64,000 nucleotides of DNA from Hymenopus coronatus (lineage: Eukaryota; Arthropoda; Insecta; Mantodea; Hymenopodidae), in assembly GCA_030762935.1 (NCBI GenBank), contig CM060881.1, positions 104,446,501 through 104,510,500 on the forward strand. The letters are read 5' to 3'. Below the pieces are notes generated by a model. The model did no database searches, was not told the DNA's origin, and was given only the letters and a program-made list of their open reading frames with translations. This document shows, piece by piece, positions 1 to 10,949 of this stretch. A program made the translations under genes and the position numbers. Each line of letters opens with the position of its first letter. Position 1 is the stretch's first letter.

Positions 1-187
1 TTTTCTCGGAAATCTTCATGTCGAATCCTTGGAAAATACATAACTTAAATACCAAGTTTGGTATTTAACGGTCGTTTCGTTTTTGAGCTGCACTGTACAA
101 AGGCATCTCGATGTCATGTTTTATTGGAATATTATACCTTATCTAGCTACTATGTACATTGTATATACATAGTGTTAGAGAAAGTAA
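1..187 (+). repeat. Family A repeat, 3' end (cut by window start)
   Basis: Matches the last fifth of other Family A copies: the segment around CCAAGTTTGGTATTTAACGG, a diverged palindromic stretch near 150-175 and the closing GAGAAAGT. Everything upstream lies outside the window. The short open frame here is a chance frame. Confidence 0.7.
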
Positions 188-960
188 ACCTGACAAAATT
201 GGAGCAGAGCATCACACAGAGTGGCTCTTTATGTTTTTAATGCAAGCATATCTAAATTGAGGAAGCAGAGGGGAAGACGTTGTAACGCATTTCACTTAAT
301 GTGAAGCATTGGCGCATGCCGCTATGGGACGTAATGAAATGTTTCTAAATAAAAGGCTTTCCTCATCTTCATCTAGCGTTGCTCTCCCCCCCCCCCTTCT
401 TTTCTTTCTTTTTTATTTACTCCAGCAATGTTTTAATTTAGGCGAGTCCATTATTATGTGCTGCTAAGAATGGTGTACAAATCTTTATTTTTAATAGATG
501 AAACAAATGATCGTTACGTAGTCTGAGATTCAAACATTTTTGCCTACGTTTTGACCGACAGAGGTGCAGTTCCAAAAACAGACAAACTAAGCAAAAAATT
601 AGTAAATATAGTGGGAGCACTACAAAGTGTTATACCTCCAATTCTAACTGTCAATTTGCTTGGCAATGTTATTGACATGTTGATAGGAGCTTGTGTTGAT
701 CTTCAGTGAATGTGGAGTGGAATAAATCAGCCATGCATTTATTATACTTCAAAGGGTTCATATTGCACATTAATGAGACTCCTCTTCCCGTAAGTACATT
801 TGTCGTTATTGTTCAGTCTTCTGCACTGATAAACTTGATAGTGGCTACCTTTAATCATTTGCAAGTTTCTGTGGCTGGAAGCAAGTAAGGGGGAATTGAG
901 CTAATAGACTAATAAGGGTGCTGTTAAATATGATTTCTTTGTGCAAATAAATCCACTACC
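188..960. other. Unassigned AT-rich DNA
   Basis: No gene, tRNA-like box or recognised repeat was seen. A C-run lies at about 387-397. Short frames at 438-620 (minus) and 706-888 (plus) show no recognisable domain. Confidence 0.5.
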
Positions 961-964
961 CCTT

Positions 965-1560
965 CAAATTTTAAAACACAGGGACATTCAAAAGTATTAC
1001 TTTAAACGTTAACCGTTATAAATATTGTATCTGAAATATAAAAGTTACATGCTAACAAACAATGGAGCTTTATGAAACACTGGGAAGATTTCCTGCGTTC
1101 TCTTGTTCGAGGTGCATTTTTTCTTCCACTGCATGCAGAGCATTTTGCCGATGATGTCTTGGAATATTAGCAATTACTTGCGAATTGTAAATTTCAGTTG
1201 CTGTCAAGTTGTTGTATGCGACAAGATGGCTCAAACTTTAACTTAGCCCCATAACCAAAGTTTAGTCGGATTGAGCTCGGGAGATCGCGGAGGCCACTTT
1301 ATTGAAAAGTGTCTACTGATGACATGATCTCAAAAGATCTGACTAATTAATTTTTTACAGGTATGTAGATATGAATAATCTCAGCAACATTGACATCACT
1401 GATTGCTTTTGGCTTTCTGGATTTCTTTTTAACAGTAACAGATTCCCCAAAATTCTTCATTAAATCTCCATAATTACGAATGCAGCATTGGTATGCTCTT
1501 AAATTGTTAAGAGGTCTTTCTTAACAGCATTGAATCAGCCGACTTCTATCGTTTAGTGAT
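965..1560 (-). pseudogene. Tc1/mariner-superfamily transposase remnant
   Basis: On the minus strand, about 1,290 down to 1,060 encodes a decayed transposase C-terminus: SPELNPTKLWLWG corresponds to the SPDLNPxDFxLWGYLK block of IS630/Tc1/mariner transposases, followed by ANIPRHHRQNALHAVEEKM. The segment from 1,540 to 1,370 (minus) carries VTVKKKSRKPKAISDVNVAE, which could be an N-terminal part, implying an internal deletion that removed the catalytic core. Stops and frameshifts are present. The same C-terminus and 3' flank recur on the plus strand at 46,560-46,920, so the two are paralogous copies of one family. Dead element; the exact subfamily is unclear. Confidence 0.6.
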
Positions 1561-1658
1561 AGAGCCATGATTTAAAACTTACCAATTCTTATAATCATAT
1601 GAATAAAATGACTAATGTTTTATCCAAGAAAAACGTACCTATGGTAACAGTGAACTGA

Positions 1659-1683
1659 AAAAAAAAAAAAAAAAAAAAAAAAG
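1659..1683. repeat. Poly-A tract
   Basis: Run of about 24 A interrupted once. It could be a retroposon tail, but no SINE body was recognised next to it. Confidence 0.8.
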
Positions 1684-2182
1684 AAAATCATACTCCGTTG
1701 CTTGCACAGTATGCGACTTATTTTATGTTTGTGTTTATTATAATACCTAATATGGTTGTAAGTTTGACGTAACATTTAAAGACCCAATACTGCAAATTTT
1801 GCACTATGAGAAACCCCTCGCCTTAAAATACGTAACAAAAGTCTTCAATAATCTCGAATTCTCTAGCATCTTTTTAATTGTGCAATGTTTCAGATACAAT
1901 CTCGTAGAGAGAAAAGAAATAAAAGCAATACCTAATTTCTTATTTAAATACTTTTCACTATACAGTGAAATATGTTAGTCCGTTTAATAAAGAATGGGCA
2001 CTAGAATGCAAAATAAATCTCCAAGTAAACACAGTAAGACTTCCCTAGCTAGAAGACGAATTACCATGGTCTCGCCCGTATCTCTTGCCTCTAAAGCTTA
2101 ATCAACGGTGATTGGATGAACACAAGCTGTATACCGTATGTCTTAGCAAACAACTGTAATTCTAAATGAACCTAGATATGAG

Positions 2183-2192
2183 ATGATGATAA

Positions 2193-2223
<31 letters not shown>

Positions 2224-2275
2224 AAAAATCATAATAAAAATAATAATAAATATAATACTAATAACATTAATATTA
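2183..2275. repeat. (AAT)n microsatellite, imperfect
   Basis: Interrupted ATA/AAT trinucleotide repeat. It yields a spurious isoleucine-rich frame. Confidence 0.9.
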
Positions 2276-2304
2276 AAATTCCATAAGTTACATTCACATA
2301 GTTT

Positions 2305-2525
2305 CCCTACTAATTATACCCAAGATTACGGGTTCAAACCCGGCGGAGGACGTTGGAGTTTTTTTGGGCGTAAAAATCCTTAGCAGCTTCCTTCAGAACG
2401 GAAGTAAAGCCGTTGGTCCCGAGTCGTATTTACACCACTTAAAAGAACCTCAACTCTGATGAAGAAGTGTCTGAACAAAATTAAGCGGTCTTTTACGCAA
2501 ACATAGCATGGGACAGGGAAAAATA
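2305..2525 (+). repeat. tRNA-derived SINE, family S3 (5'-truncated)
   Basis: Contains a pol III B-box (GGGTTCAAACCCGG) and a body (GGAAGTAAAGCCGTTGGTCC, AAAAGAACCTCAA, AAATTAAGCGGTCTTT) matching the minus-strand copy at 58,650-58,925. The A-box half of the tRNA-like head is missing or degraded. No coding capacity; the family depends on LINE machinery for movement. Confidence 0.65.
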
Positions 2526-2582
2526 GTAGTTAAATAAAAACTACACTCATTTATTTATTTTCTCTACAAAATATTATTATAT

Positions 2583-2925
2583 AGCCTGTCTGAAGAATGA
2601 ATGCAGATGGCCTCGAGTGGAAGCTTGTGTAAACACAAACGGCATCACTGTACAATTCAGCAATACTGAAAAGCAGCAGTTGAGTACAGTGGGCGGGTTC
2701 GAATCATGTCAAAATTCAAACACCGATGCGCCTATTCATACACTTACAAAGTAGAAAATTAATATTTATTAACGATAAAGAAAACAGCAAGTTTAACATG
2801 TTGTGATTCGTTTAGTTTATTCCTGTTTACGTACTGTACTGCACTACATTTCCGCCTGCTCTGGCCTCTCTAAGCCGCGCCATGCTACACCAACGACCTA
2901 CCCAAACAACCGTCAGACAGAAGAT
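2583..2925 (+). repeat. Family B dispersed repeat, uninterrupted copy
   Basis: Aligns over its length with 6,957-7,138 plus 7,614-7,805: shared blocks include GAATGAATGCAGA, GTAGAAAATTAATATT, CTGTACTGCACTA and ACGCTACACCA-like text. This copy lacks the 475-bp insertion found in the other, so 2,749-2,763 is its empty target site. Nature unknown; no ORF or terminal repeats seen. Confidence 0.65.
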
Positions 2926-2947
2926 TATTCCTATATGTACACAGTGG

Positions 2948-3676
2948 TTATGGAAATAAACATTGCCAGAAATGGTTGCATTAGTTCGCCTAAATGGAAG
3001 GGGAGCAAAATGATATACCAGGCTAAAACGATAGTCATTATTTTTAAATGCTGGTTGCTATAAGAATGACTGAAGTTATGTTCGTTTTGCATCGTCAGTC
3101 TAAAAAAAAAAATGATACGAAAAGTGATTTCCGCTTCAAGAAAATTTAGATCATTTAAAATACAAACCAATAACAAGGGATATCTCGGACACGATCAACT
3201 CCACAAAAAGAGTATATGCCATAAATGGTGTCCTTTAAGGAACTCTACAATGTTTGTGTAATAAGTTTTGGTCTATCACTTGCGGTTATGCAAATTTAAT
3301 AAAAATCATCCAGAACAAAGAGATCTGCAGAGACTATTCAAGACTATTTTATTTGTCATATAAATATCTTTAATGTGCAACATTTTAATTACAGATTTCT
3401 AAAATTTTACCATATAAAAAGTAGCTGGGGGTGGGCGATTTTCTTGAAAATCCTGGTATCACATCCATGGAACAAACTGAACTTAAATATCGAGTTTGGA
3501 CTTTTTGTTTTTGAGTTATGCTGTCCACATACACCACTCATGCGCGTTTTTCTAATTTTTTTTTTTATTCAGGAGGTCTTAAAACATATATTTCGGGCGA
3601 AATTTCGGTATTGAATTTTTGGATGCAATACAATACCTTCTCTATACACGATGTACATAGTACATATAGGAAAGTA
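2948..3676 (+). repeat. Family A repeat, 5'-truncated copy
   Basis: Begins at the GATAAACATTAGCAGAAAT block of the consensus and runs to the terminal hairpin and GGAAAGTAAA. Recognisable blocks: GAACTCTACAATGTTTGTGT, AAATATCTTTAATGTGCAAC, TTTTCTTGAAAATCC. Non-coding. Confidence 0.7.
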
Positions 3677-3781
3677 AATCAATATTTAGTACATGTGTAG
3701 AGCGAATGTAATGTGAAACATCACGCACTACGACAGCACACCACATAGAAAGTATAATATTACAACTCACATGTAATTCCA

Positions 3782-3864
3782 GTGTATCGAATTTTTGGGT
3801 GTAATACAATACTTTCTCTTTATATGATGTATACAGTAAGTGTAGAACAATTATTATTATTATT

Positions 3865-3894
<30 letters not shown>
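3782..3894 (+). repeat. Family A 3'-end fragment plus ATT/AAT microsatellite
   Basis: From 3,782 to 3,848 it repeats the Family A terminus (GTATCGAATTTTTGGGTG, CAATACTTTCTC), then an (ATT)n tract inverts into (AAT)n at 3,849-3,894, giving a local palindrome. Confidence 0.65.
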
Positions 3895-3895
<1 letters not shown>

Positions 3896-4093
3896 TATTT
3901 TGTTTGTTATTAACTTGGTTCATCCCTTAAAGGAAAAAGTATCCTTTCCTATTGTCAGAGTAACTCTAAAAGATTCAATAGGGGAAGTAATCATAAGGGG
4001 AACATTTCACCCTTTTCTTACACAGTACACAGTTTTACATTAATATTAAAACTGTGTTTACATTAAAACTTTAAAGCTTTTTCACACTTCTCT

Positions 4094-4094
<1 letters not shown>

Positions 4095-4159
<65 letters not shown>
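4095..4159. repeat. (TC)n microsatellite
   Basis: Near-perfect CT dinucleotide run of about 64 bp. The Glu/Arg-rich minus-strand frames across it are artefacts. Confidence 0.95.
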
Positions 4160-4163
<4 letters not shown>

Positions 4164-4374
4164 CTTGAGCACAAATGTCCCTCTTTCTGCATAAAGAAGT
4201 CCTTTCATGTGGTCCCTTCCTGCGTAAGTATATTCTTTCTGTTCTGGGATCCCACATGAAATTTCTATGAACCCACACGTTATTATATATCCTTGCAACG
4301 TGGCCTCCTCATTTCCATTTGCGACTCCTTAATTGCTCTTCCATTCTCGTTTTCCTTATACTCCACTTAAATCC

Positions 4375-4461
<87 letters not shown>

Positions 4462-4462
4462 T
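4375..4462. repeat. (AAT)n microsatellite
   Basis: Near-perfect trinucleotide repeat of about 87 bp. Confidence 0.95.
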
Positions 4463-4889
4463 ACTGATGATTTTATGGTTTTTTCAGCAAACAGAAGAAA
4501 TTATCGGGCAATTTTAGAAAGTCCACTTAAAATAAAACTACATAAAAATAAGGTGATTACATGGAGTCTAAATATCATCTCCACCCGAGGTTAATAAAAA
4601 CCAGCAGTAACCGCAGCTATTCTCTCATTATTGCATTAGCTCTAAGGGTTCTTTTCATTTCTCTCACAGCAGTGTATGTATTGATGTCATGCCATCAAAA
4701 CCGACAGTAAAACTGCCTTTTTGTGACGTAAATGAAAACCAGGATATAAGCAATAACCAGGTGTAATATTACAGTGTACTCAATCTACGGTGTCAGTATA
4801 CGTTTCCTTCTAGTCTTTGAATCAATATCAGATAGTTATGAATACTGTTTCAGATCCCTTGACTGATTTCGCATGTTAAAGTAAAAATT

Positions 4890-5738
4890 CTGATGCATCC
4901 CATTCACATGAACTTCTCTACATCTCTGTAACAAACTATTGCTAATATTTATTTTTATATCTACTTCATGGCACTTGAGATAAACATTAACGGAAATTGT
5001 CTTTATTACCTGCTTTCTGATAAGTAGAAGGTAAATAAGGGAATACACTAGGCTAAAGCGATAATCAAATATTTCAAAAGCTGGTTGCTATGTGATTGAA
5101 GTACGCGTTGCCAGGAGTTGACAATAAGAAAAATGTTTTAAAAACTGAAACCATAACAAGGGATAACTAAAATAAAAAATGTCAAATACATTGTCATATA
5201 CACTTTTTCAAGTTTTCACAAACATTTTCATCCACGATAAAAAAATATATGACATAACTTGTTTGTTTTGACGAGATCTACATTTTTGTGAGTGAGTCTA
5301 TGTATTGGGATTTACCAGTTTGGCTAAATTCATCCCGAATGAGAAGCTCTTCAGAGGCTATTTCCAAAAATTAAAAGTATACATTTTATTTGAGGTGTAA
5401 ATATCTTTAATATACGGTATTTTGATCAAAATCGTTAGAAACGTTTTGAGAAAATCAAAATTTTCGAAAAACTTTCCAATAAAGGGTAGTTTGGAAAGGC
5501 GGGATTTTCTTCAGCATCTTTGTGTCGTATCCTTGAAAGATACTGCATATTTCGTTTTTGAGTTATCGTGTTCACAGAGGGACACACTCATAATATGCAG
5601 CATTTGTTTTTCTAAAAATGTTTTTTGGTTATAGGGGACCATAAAACATGTATTTCCGGTGAAACCTCGGTATCAAAAATTTGAGTGGAGTACAATACCT
5701 TCTCTACCTACGCAGTATGTACTATGTAGAGCAAGTAA
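4890..5738 (+). repeat. Family A repeat, near full length
   Basis: Starts at CATCCCATTCACATGAACTT and ends at the hairpin plus GTAGAGCAAGT. All consensus blocks appear in order: TTGCTATGTGATTGAAGT, GACGAGATCTACATTTTTGT, TCTTCAGAGGCTATTTCC, ATATCTTTAATATACGGTAT, GTATTTCCGGTGAAACCTCG. Length about 849 bp, useful for defining family size. No ORF. Confidence 0.8.
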
Positions 5739-5869
5739 TATAAGTAAATATGTAAAAGAAATTAAAACCATTTTCTTTTCTTTTTTTTTTTCATACGTGC
5801 TAATTTGCAGTCCTTATGCAAATGTTTTAAACTTTCTACAACAATAAAATAAGTATTTGTAAGTGACGT

Positions 5870-6221
5870 TGTCATTTCTCAGGATTATATCAGTGCCACT
5901 GGTGTACCGAAATTCGTCCCCACAGTTCTTTTATATGCTATTAAAGCTACTGAAATGGTGTTATCGCATATAAGTACACTTAAAAACCATGGCGGGTTGA
6001 AAGGATAAGAAAACCAGCACGTAAATACTAAAAAAGTCCTGCCTAGGTTTTGTTACAGCTAAAAGGAAACGTTTTTTCAAAAAACCTCTCTACAGGTCAT
6101 CCAGTGTAGCTATTTGAAAATACAGCTGTTCTTCTTCTTTTACAGAAAACTTCTTATTGTGATTGTTGTACAATTTATAATATTAGAAATATTTTTATGC
6201 GACGCTCTATATGTTTTTATA
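5870..6221. other. Unassigned AT-rich DNA
   Basis: No gene or recognised repeat. Confidence 0.4.
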
Positions 6222-6950
6222 TTTTTACTTTCTCTACCATGTACAGAAAATGAAAAAAGTGTTGCTTAAAAATCGAAGCAGATTTTAGCCAAAAACACCA
6301 TTTTGAGGTTTCGTCAGTAAATACAAAAATTATTTTTATAAAAAAGCACACATTTGTTGGAGAGTATGTGCGTATGTCTGTGAATAGCATAATTCAAAAA
6401 CCAAAAGTGGGTTAAATATAAATCTTATAAATATGGTAACCTTCAAATTCTCGCACCCCAAATTTCTTTAATGGAATATTTGTTGGAAATTTTCGATGCT
6501 TTCATATTGGCTCAAATGAGTTTCATTAAAATACCAATATTAAACATATTTTCATAAAAAATGAAATGTATACATTGAATTTGTTGGAAATAGTTTATGA
6601 AGTCTTCTTCATTTAGAAGAACTTTAGATAACCATGCATAATTAGTAAATCTTAAACTACAGGCGCAGATGTACTATACACAAATTGTATATTTCGTTAA
6701 AACATATAATTTACCTCAAATAACCTTTTTACACCGTAAAATATTTCCATAATATCCATTGATAATGGTTTTAATCGTTCAATATTTTATCATTCTTTTA
6801 AAGTTCTTACTATGTGTTTGCAATTTTAAAGCCATCATATAGTGTCTAGTTGTTAAGCATTTGACAGTATAACTGAACATTTACAGCAGCTATTAATGCA
6901 ACGGTTTATCTCATTTAAAGTAAAGTCGATAGAAATATAAACTTTCGTAT
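6222..6950 (-). repeat. Family A repeat, old diverged copy
   Basis: In minus orientation the consensus order is preserved but heavily mutated: TACTTTCTCTACCATGTACA near 6,225, AAAATACCAATATTAAACAT near 6,530, GAAGTCTTCTTCATTTAGAA near 6,600, CGTTAAAACATATAATTTAC near 6,695. Its divergence suggests the family has been active over a long period. Confidence 0.55.
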
Positions 6951-6956
6951 TATCTG

Positions 6957-7138
6957 TATAAAGAATGAATGCAGACGAGTAGAACCTGGCGTAAACACAA
7001 ACAGATAAGCGGTATTACGTCATCACTCCCGGTGTATGGCCTGTACAGCACGACAATACTGGAATGCAGCAGTTGGCTCTCTTACAGTGATTCGAATCAA
7101 GTCAAAATGCAAATACGCTCACAAAGTAGAAAATGAAT
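6957..7138 (+). repeat. Family B repeat, left half
   Basis: Homologous to 2,583-2,763. Interrupted by the S2 composite; continues at 7,614. Confidence 0.65.
7124..7138 (+). repeat. Left target-site duplication of the S2 composite
   Basis: AAGTAGAAAATGAAT, repeated with one change as AAGTAGAAAATTAAT at 7,614-7,628. The empty version is single-copy in the other Family B element at 2,749-2,763. Confidence 0.75.
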
Positions 7139-7613
7139 GGATAGGTAGAGTCAGACTGAAAAGTACAATGCCATAGCTGGATATTGAACCGTGGGTATCC
7201 CGGTCTCTAGTCAGTTGCTCTACTATTGAACTACCATGGCAACATGCCGGCACGCATTATATACCTCATTCGCAAGTTTCCCTGTAAACCACAAAGTGAT
7301 CCAAAATTATTTTGAAATGACAATCAATGGCAGCTTACACTGTCGTAAGTACTTTAGGTCCCGTTCTTCATAATGTAGCCAACGTTATTGTCAATTAGGT
7401 TATTTTTTATTATTTTTACTTATTAATTACAAGCCATGTAAGGAGTTGGATGGGTAGTTGAGCCGGCATGTTGCCATGGTAGCTCAGTGGTAGAGCAACC
7501 GGCAAGAGACCGAGACATCCGTGGTTCAAATCCCGGCTATGACATTGTAATTTTCTGACTCTACCCATCCAAAGCCGGTCCTACACACGGTTTGTGCGAA
7601 AAAAAATTAAATT
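7139..7613. mobile_element. S2 composite: inverted tRNA-like arms around a spacer
   Basis: A 475-bp insertion bounded by a 15-bp target duplication. Left arm (7,139-7,260, minus) and right arm (7,455-7,605, plus) are the same tRNA-derived SINE: GTTGCCATGGTAGCTCAGTG (A-box), then GGTTCAAATCCCGG (B-box), then TCTGACTCTACCCATCC and a tail GTGCGAAAAAAAATTAAATT. The intact arm pairs GCCATGG with CTATGRC as a seven-base acceptor stem, as in a tRNA. The spacer at 7,270-7,440 is shared, in the opposite orientation, with the composite at 51,004-51,375 and also with 41,580-41,715. Length of the duplication and A-rich tail suggest LINE-mediated retroposition. No ORF. Confidence 0.7.
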
Positions 7614-7805
7614 AAGTAGAAAATTAATATTCATTAGTAATAAAGAAAACATCAAGTTTAATATTTTGTGGATATTTTTGTTTATTCCTGTTTTGATGGT
7701 AGGACTGTACTGCACTATATTCAAACCTTCTTTGACCGATCTAAACCGTGCCACGCTACACCAGCGACCTCCCCAATCAGCTGCATTCTGTCGTCAGAAC
7801 AGTAG
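7614..7805 (+). repeat. Family B repeat, right half
   Basis: Resumes at the duplicated target site and matches 2,749-2,925 (TTTATTCCTGTTTTGATGG, CTGTACTGCACTATATTC, CACGCTACACCAGCGACCTC). Confidence 0.65.
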
Positions 7806-7809
7806 TACT

Positions 7810-9640
7810 ATGGTTTGTGTACCCAGTTATAACGATAGAGAGTAGAGAAAGTCATTTGAATGTAACACTGAGCCGCTGAGCACCTACAATCATCAGTGCA
7901 CGTTCCCAAAGATCACCATTAACTCGATTATTAGTAACAAAAAGCCTAGAAGCTCGCATGGTTCTGAATTTACAGCTTCAAATACAGTTGGAAACCCCCA
8001 TAAAAATCCGATACAAAGATAGAAGCTCGATAAACAATCCCCTAAACGTATTTCACAATAATACGTATACCAAAGCTTGACAAATAAACTCTGATATCTG
8101 CACTCTTTCATCAGACAGGAGTACGAATTACAGATATATTTATTTATAAATACTAACTTATAAACGCTACCTTTACTGTTTGGTGGTACTAAATAAAGTC
8201 TAAGTGAAAATAACTTCAACCCAGTTTAGGTAGTATGCATTTGCAGAGTACCCAAAAAAAAAACCAAGGGTTAATGTAAACTAAGGGTAACTCTGAAAAG
8301 GGACAAACATAACACATGTGAATAAATGCAAGCCAATCTAAAATTCGTATATTGTAACTATGAATATGCATGAGAAGCAATGCCAGATGCCAAGCTAAAC
8401 TAGAAATACTCTACATGGAGTATAACAGCAAACTTGTCTCTCCTACTTGATCAACACAGTGTATTATGTCAATTTCAGTATAGAATTAAGTTTAATGTGT
8501 ATTTGCATTGAAAGATGTACTTTAACTAACGCATATTTTTAAACAAAATTAGAGCGTAGTAACTGAATATTTCTGAGATCCAATATTTTATCATATTTAT
8601 TTTGTTTTCTCGATATCCCGAAATGTAAATTTTAATTCTCCCAAAAACCCAAATTATAGCCTATATATCTACAATTGCACTCATAATCTCTTTTATTATC
8701 ATAATATTAACTAACTTTGAATTAAACACCAAGAAGCTTGATTGACCACATACCAAACCTAATTTGAAATTCCATAAACCAGTTTAACTCAAATTTTCTT
8801 GCTGCTAGCAAAACTAATGTATAATAACTATGAATATCACTGCATAAAATTAAATACTATGCATATAAATACCTTCAAAAATTTGAAACACTTTAAAATT
8901 CTTTTCACAAAGTATATACCGTTACGCTTTCTACTAGCCAAACTAATGCCTGGCAACTGTAAACATATATGCATAATATTGAATACCATGCACAAATGCT
9001 GAGCTTAATCTGATTTTTTTTTTTTCTCAAAGCGCTAGTAACGTTAGTGTCTGTGACTGAAAATATTTTGCATGAAAATAAATAAAATACATGTGAAGGC
9101 CTGCAAAAATTTTAAGCTCAACCTGAAGCTATTCGTTTACAACATAATTTAAGTTATGATTCTTTCCATTTAAGGAGAATCGAAATGGGATTTTCATAAT
9201 GTTTTTTTTCCATTTTCATGTTTTAATTGCATATGACTATTTGAGTCTCCCACTCATTTTTATATAGCTTTCATAAAGTTACACTAATTGTAAATAGTTT
9301 AAAAATATTTTTTAAAATAATGCTGCGTATTAGTTTTTTAGAACCTTTTGGTACACTAACTTGGTAAAACAATAACTCTGTAAATATTAGTGTAGGGAGG
9401 AGATATTATCCTTATGTTGATCGGAAAGCCTTACTTTAACTATTCGCATATTTCCTTCATTTGAGAGTTTTGAAATACTGCAAAGTTGTGTTTGGGAAGT
9501 TAGGATACAATTTTTTTTATTTTACATTTTAAAGCAATTACTAAAAAAGTAAAAATGTTTATATAAATGATCCATTATTAGAAACCCATTCAAAGTAAGG
9601 CTGAAATTTTTACCACACATTTGCAGCTAAATAAGCTTTA
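7810..9640. other. Unassigned AT-rich DNA with weak tandem repeats
   Basis: No gene seen. A 108-codon minus frame at 7,893-8,219 has no recognisable domain and I do not call it. A degenerate tandem series lies at 8,798-9,125 (separate entry). Confidence 0.45.
8798..9125. repeat. Degenerate tandem repeat, about three units
   Basis: Units beginning near 8,798, 8,927 and 9,029 share CTAGCAAAACTAATG / CTAGCCAAACTAATG / CTAGTAACGTTAGTG, then ACTATGAATAT-like and AATACCATGCAC-like text and a TTTTAAGCTCAACCTGA-like end. Unit length varies from about 100 to 130 bp. Confidence 0.4.
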
Positions 9641-9684
9641 TTTTAACTAAAAAGCTCTTTATGTATTTTTCTCACGTGTTACAT

Positions 9685-10625
9685 TCACATACATTCTACC
9701 AGTTCCATAGACAAATTATTTTGACAAAAGTTTATTCTTTTATCTACATCATGCTAATATCGATAAACATTAATATAAGTAGTGTTAATTCCTGCTTCCT
9801 TATATGTAGAAGGGAAAAAAGGGCTCACACTGGAATAAATAATAGTCAAATATTTTGAAGCCCGCTTGGGTTGGTGATGACAGCCTCACGAGTGCGAATT
9901 CGCTTAGGGTGAGTCACCCGATACGACTTTTTTCGAGGTTTTTCCTTATCCTGAGAAGATCAATGGACTCCCAGATCATTTGAGTATCATTTCACTGATT
10001 TCATTCGTCGTCCAATATGACCAACCAGGTTAAAGCACGTTAGGCTACAAAAACTACCAAACAAAAACATCTTTTGACGCTACTCGCTTTGTGTAACAAT
10101 TGAAATTCGGCTGTACTTGTATGAATAGGAGTAAAACAAAACAGATTAGACATGAAAGATTTGTCTCGTTTGAGAAAAGTTTAAGTAGTTTAAAATCGAA
10201 ATATATAACAAAGAATATCATGGAAACAAGTAAACTCTACAAAAAAAAAAAAAGCATTTGACTTAAGTAGTATGTTTTAACGAGATTTTTTTTTTATGTT
10301 TTTCTTTTTTTAATGAAAAAGTCATCCAGAATGGAGAGGTCTTCAGAGGCTACTCCGAACAAATAAAACATACATTTTACTTTTTTACTTTTTATATAAA
10401 TATCTTTAATATGTGGTACATAGTCAAAATCCTTAGAGCCATTTTTGAGAAAAAAAAGAATTTTTATAACTTTTTCAATGTAAGTGGTAGGTTTGGGTGT
10501 TATGGTTTTCTTGAAAATCTTCTTGTCGCATTCTTGAAAGACACTAAAGTTAAATACCAACATATATTTCTTTCTGGTGATAGCTTGACATCGAAATTTT
10601 GCAAAATAGGTATAGAGCAAATAAA
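9685..10625 (+). repeat. Family A repeat interrupted by an S1 SINE
   Basis: Left part (9,685-9,860) carries CATCATGCTAATATCGATAA and TATGTAGAAGGGAAAAAAGG; right part (10,075-10,625) resumes at TTTGTGTAACAATTGAAATT and runs through TCTTCAGAGGCTACTCC to a degraded 3' end. Belongs to the sub-family with AGGAGTAAAACAAAAC instead of AGGAGTTGACAAATTCC. Confidence 0.65.
9862..10060 (+). repeat. tRNA-derived SINE, family S1
   Basis: Diverged tRNA-like head with a B-box (GTGCGAATTCGC), then the S1 body: AGGGTGAGTCACCCGATACG, TCCTTATCCTGAGAAGA, TCATTTGAGTATCATTTCAC and the hallmark ATATGACCAACCAGGTTAAA. Other copies lie at 13,233-13,447 (minus) and 56,930-57,045 (plus). Inserted inside a Family A copy, so younger than it. 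Confidence 0.7.
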
Positions 10626-10692
10626 AGTACATTTTCATCGACATAAGTATTAATTCTAAGTTTTTGTTAAATGTCCATGTTCCAGCTCCAAA

Positions 10693-10694
10693 TA

Positions 10695-10762
<68 letters not shown>

Positions 10763-10785
10763 TATAATAATAATAACAACAAAGC
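10693..10785. repeat. (AAT)n microsatellite
   Basis: Long AAT run followed by imperfect units. The poly-isoleucine frame across it is spurious. Confidence 0.95.
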
Positions 10786-10849
10786 TATTATTGTTAACAT
10801 ATGAATTTCTCTCCACGTACTCGCAAAAACATGTTTTGACACCTCCTAA

Positions 10850-10945
10850 ATAAAAAAAAACATTTTATAAAAACCTCAGTCTGTGTATCTGTGTGTGCGT
10901 CTATGGACAGTATAGCTAAAAAACGAAAAGTTCCTTTAATATTTG
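10850..10945 (-). repeat. Family A internal fragment
   Basis: Minus-strand match to the CA-tract region and the GAGCTATGCTGTCCACAGAC block: GTCTATGGACAGTATAGCTA followed by AAAAACGAAAAGTTCC. Confidence 0.55.
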
Positions 10946-10949
10946 GCAG

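Noticed and set aside
4063..4298. Glu/Arg repeat frames
   Set aside because: Artefact of the TC microsatellite.
7455..7605. Functional tRNA gene
   Set aside because: The tRNA-like domain is followed by a SINE body and A-rich tail, has close repeats elsewhere and imperfect T-arm pairing; a SINE fits better.
10294..10644. 116-codon minus frame with similar peptides in several Family A copies
   Set aside because: Same reasoning: recurring translation of a repeat, with stops in most copies.
10671..10853. Poly-isoleucine frame
   Set aside because: Pure artefact of an AAT microsatellite.
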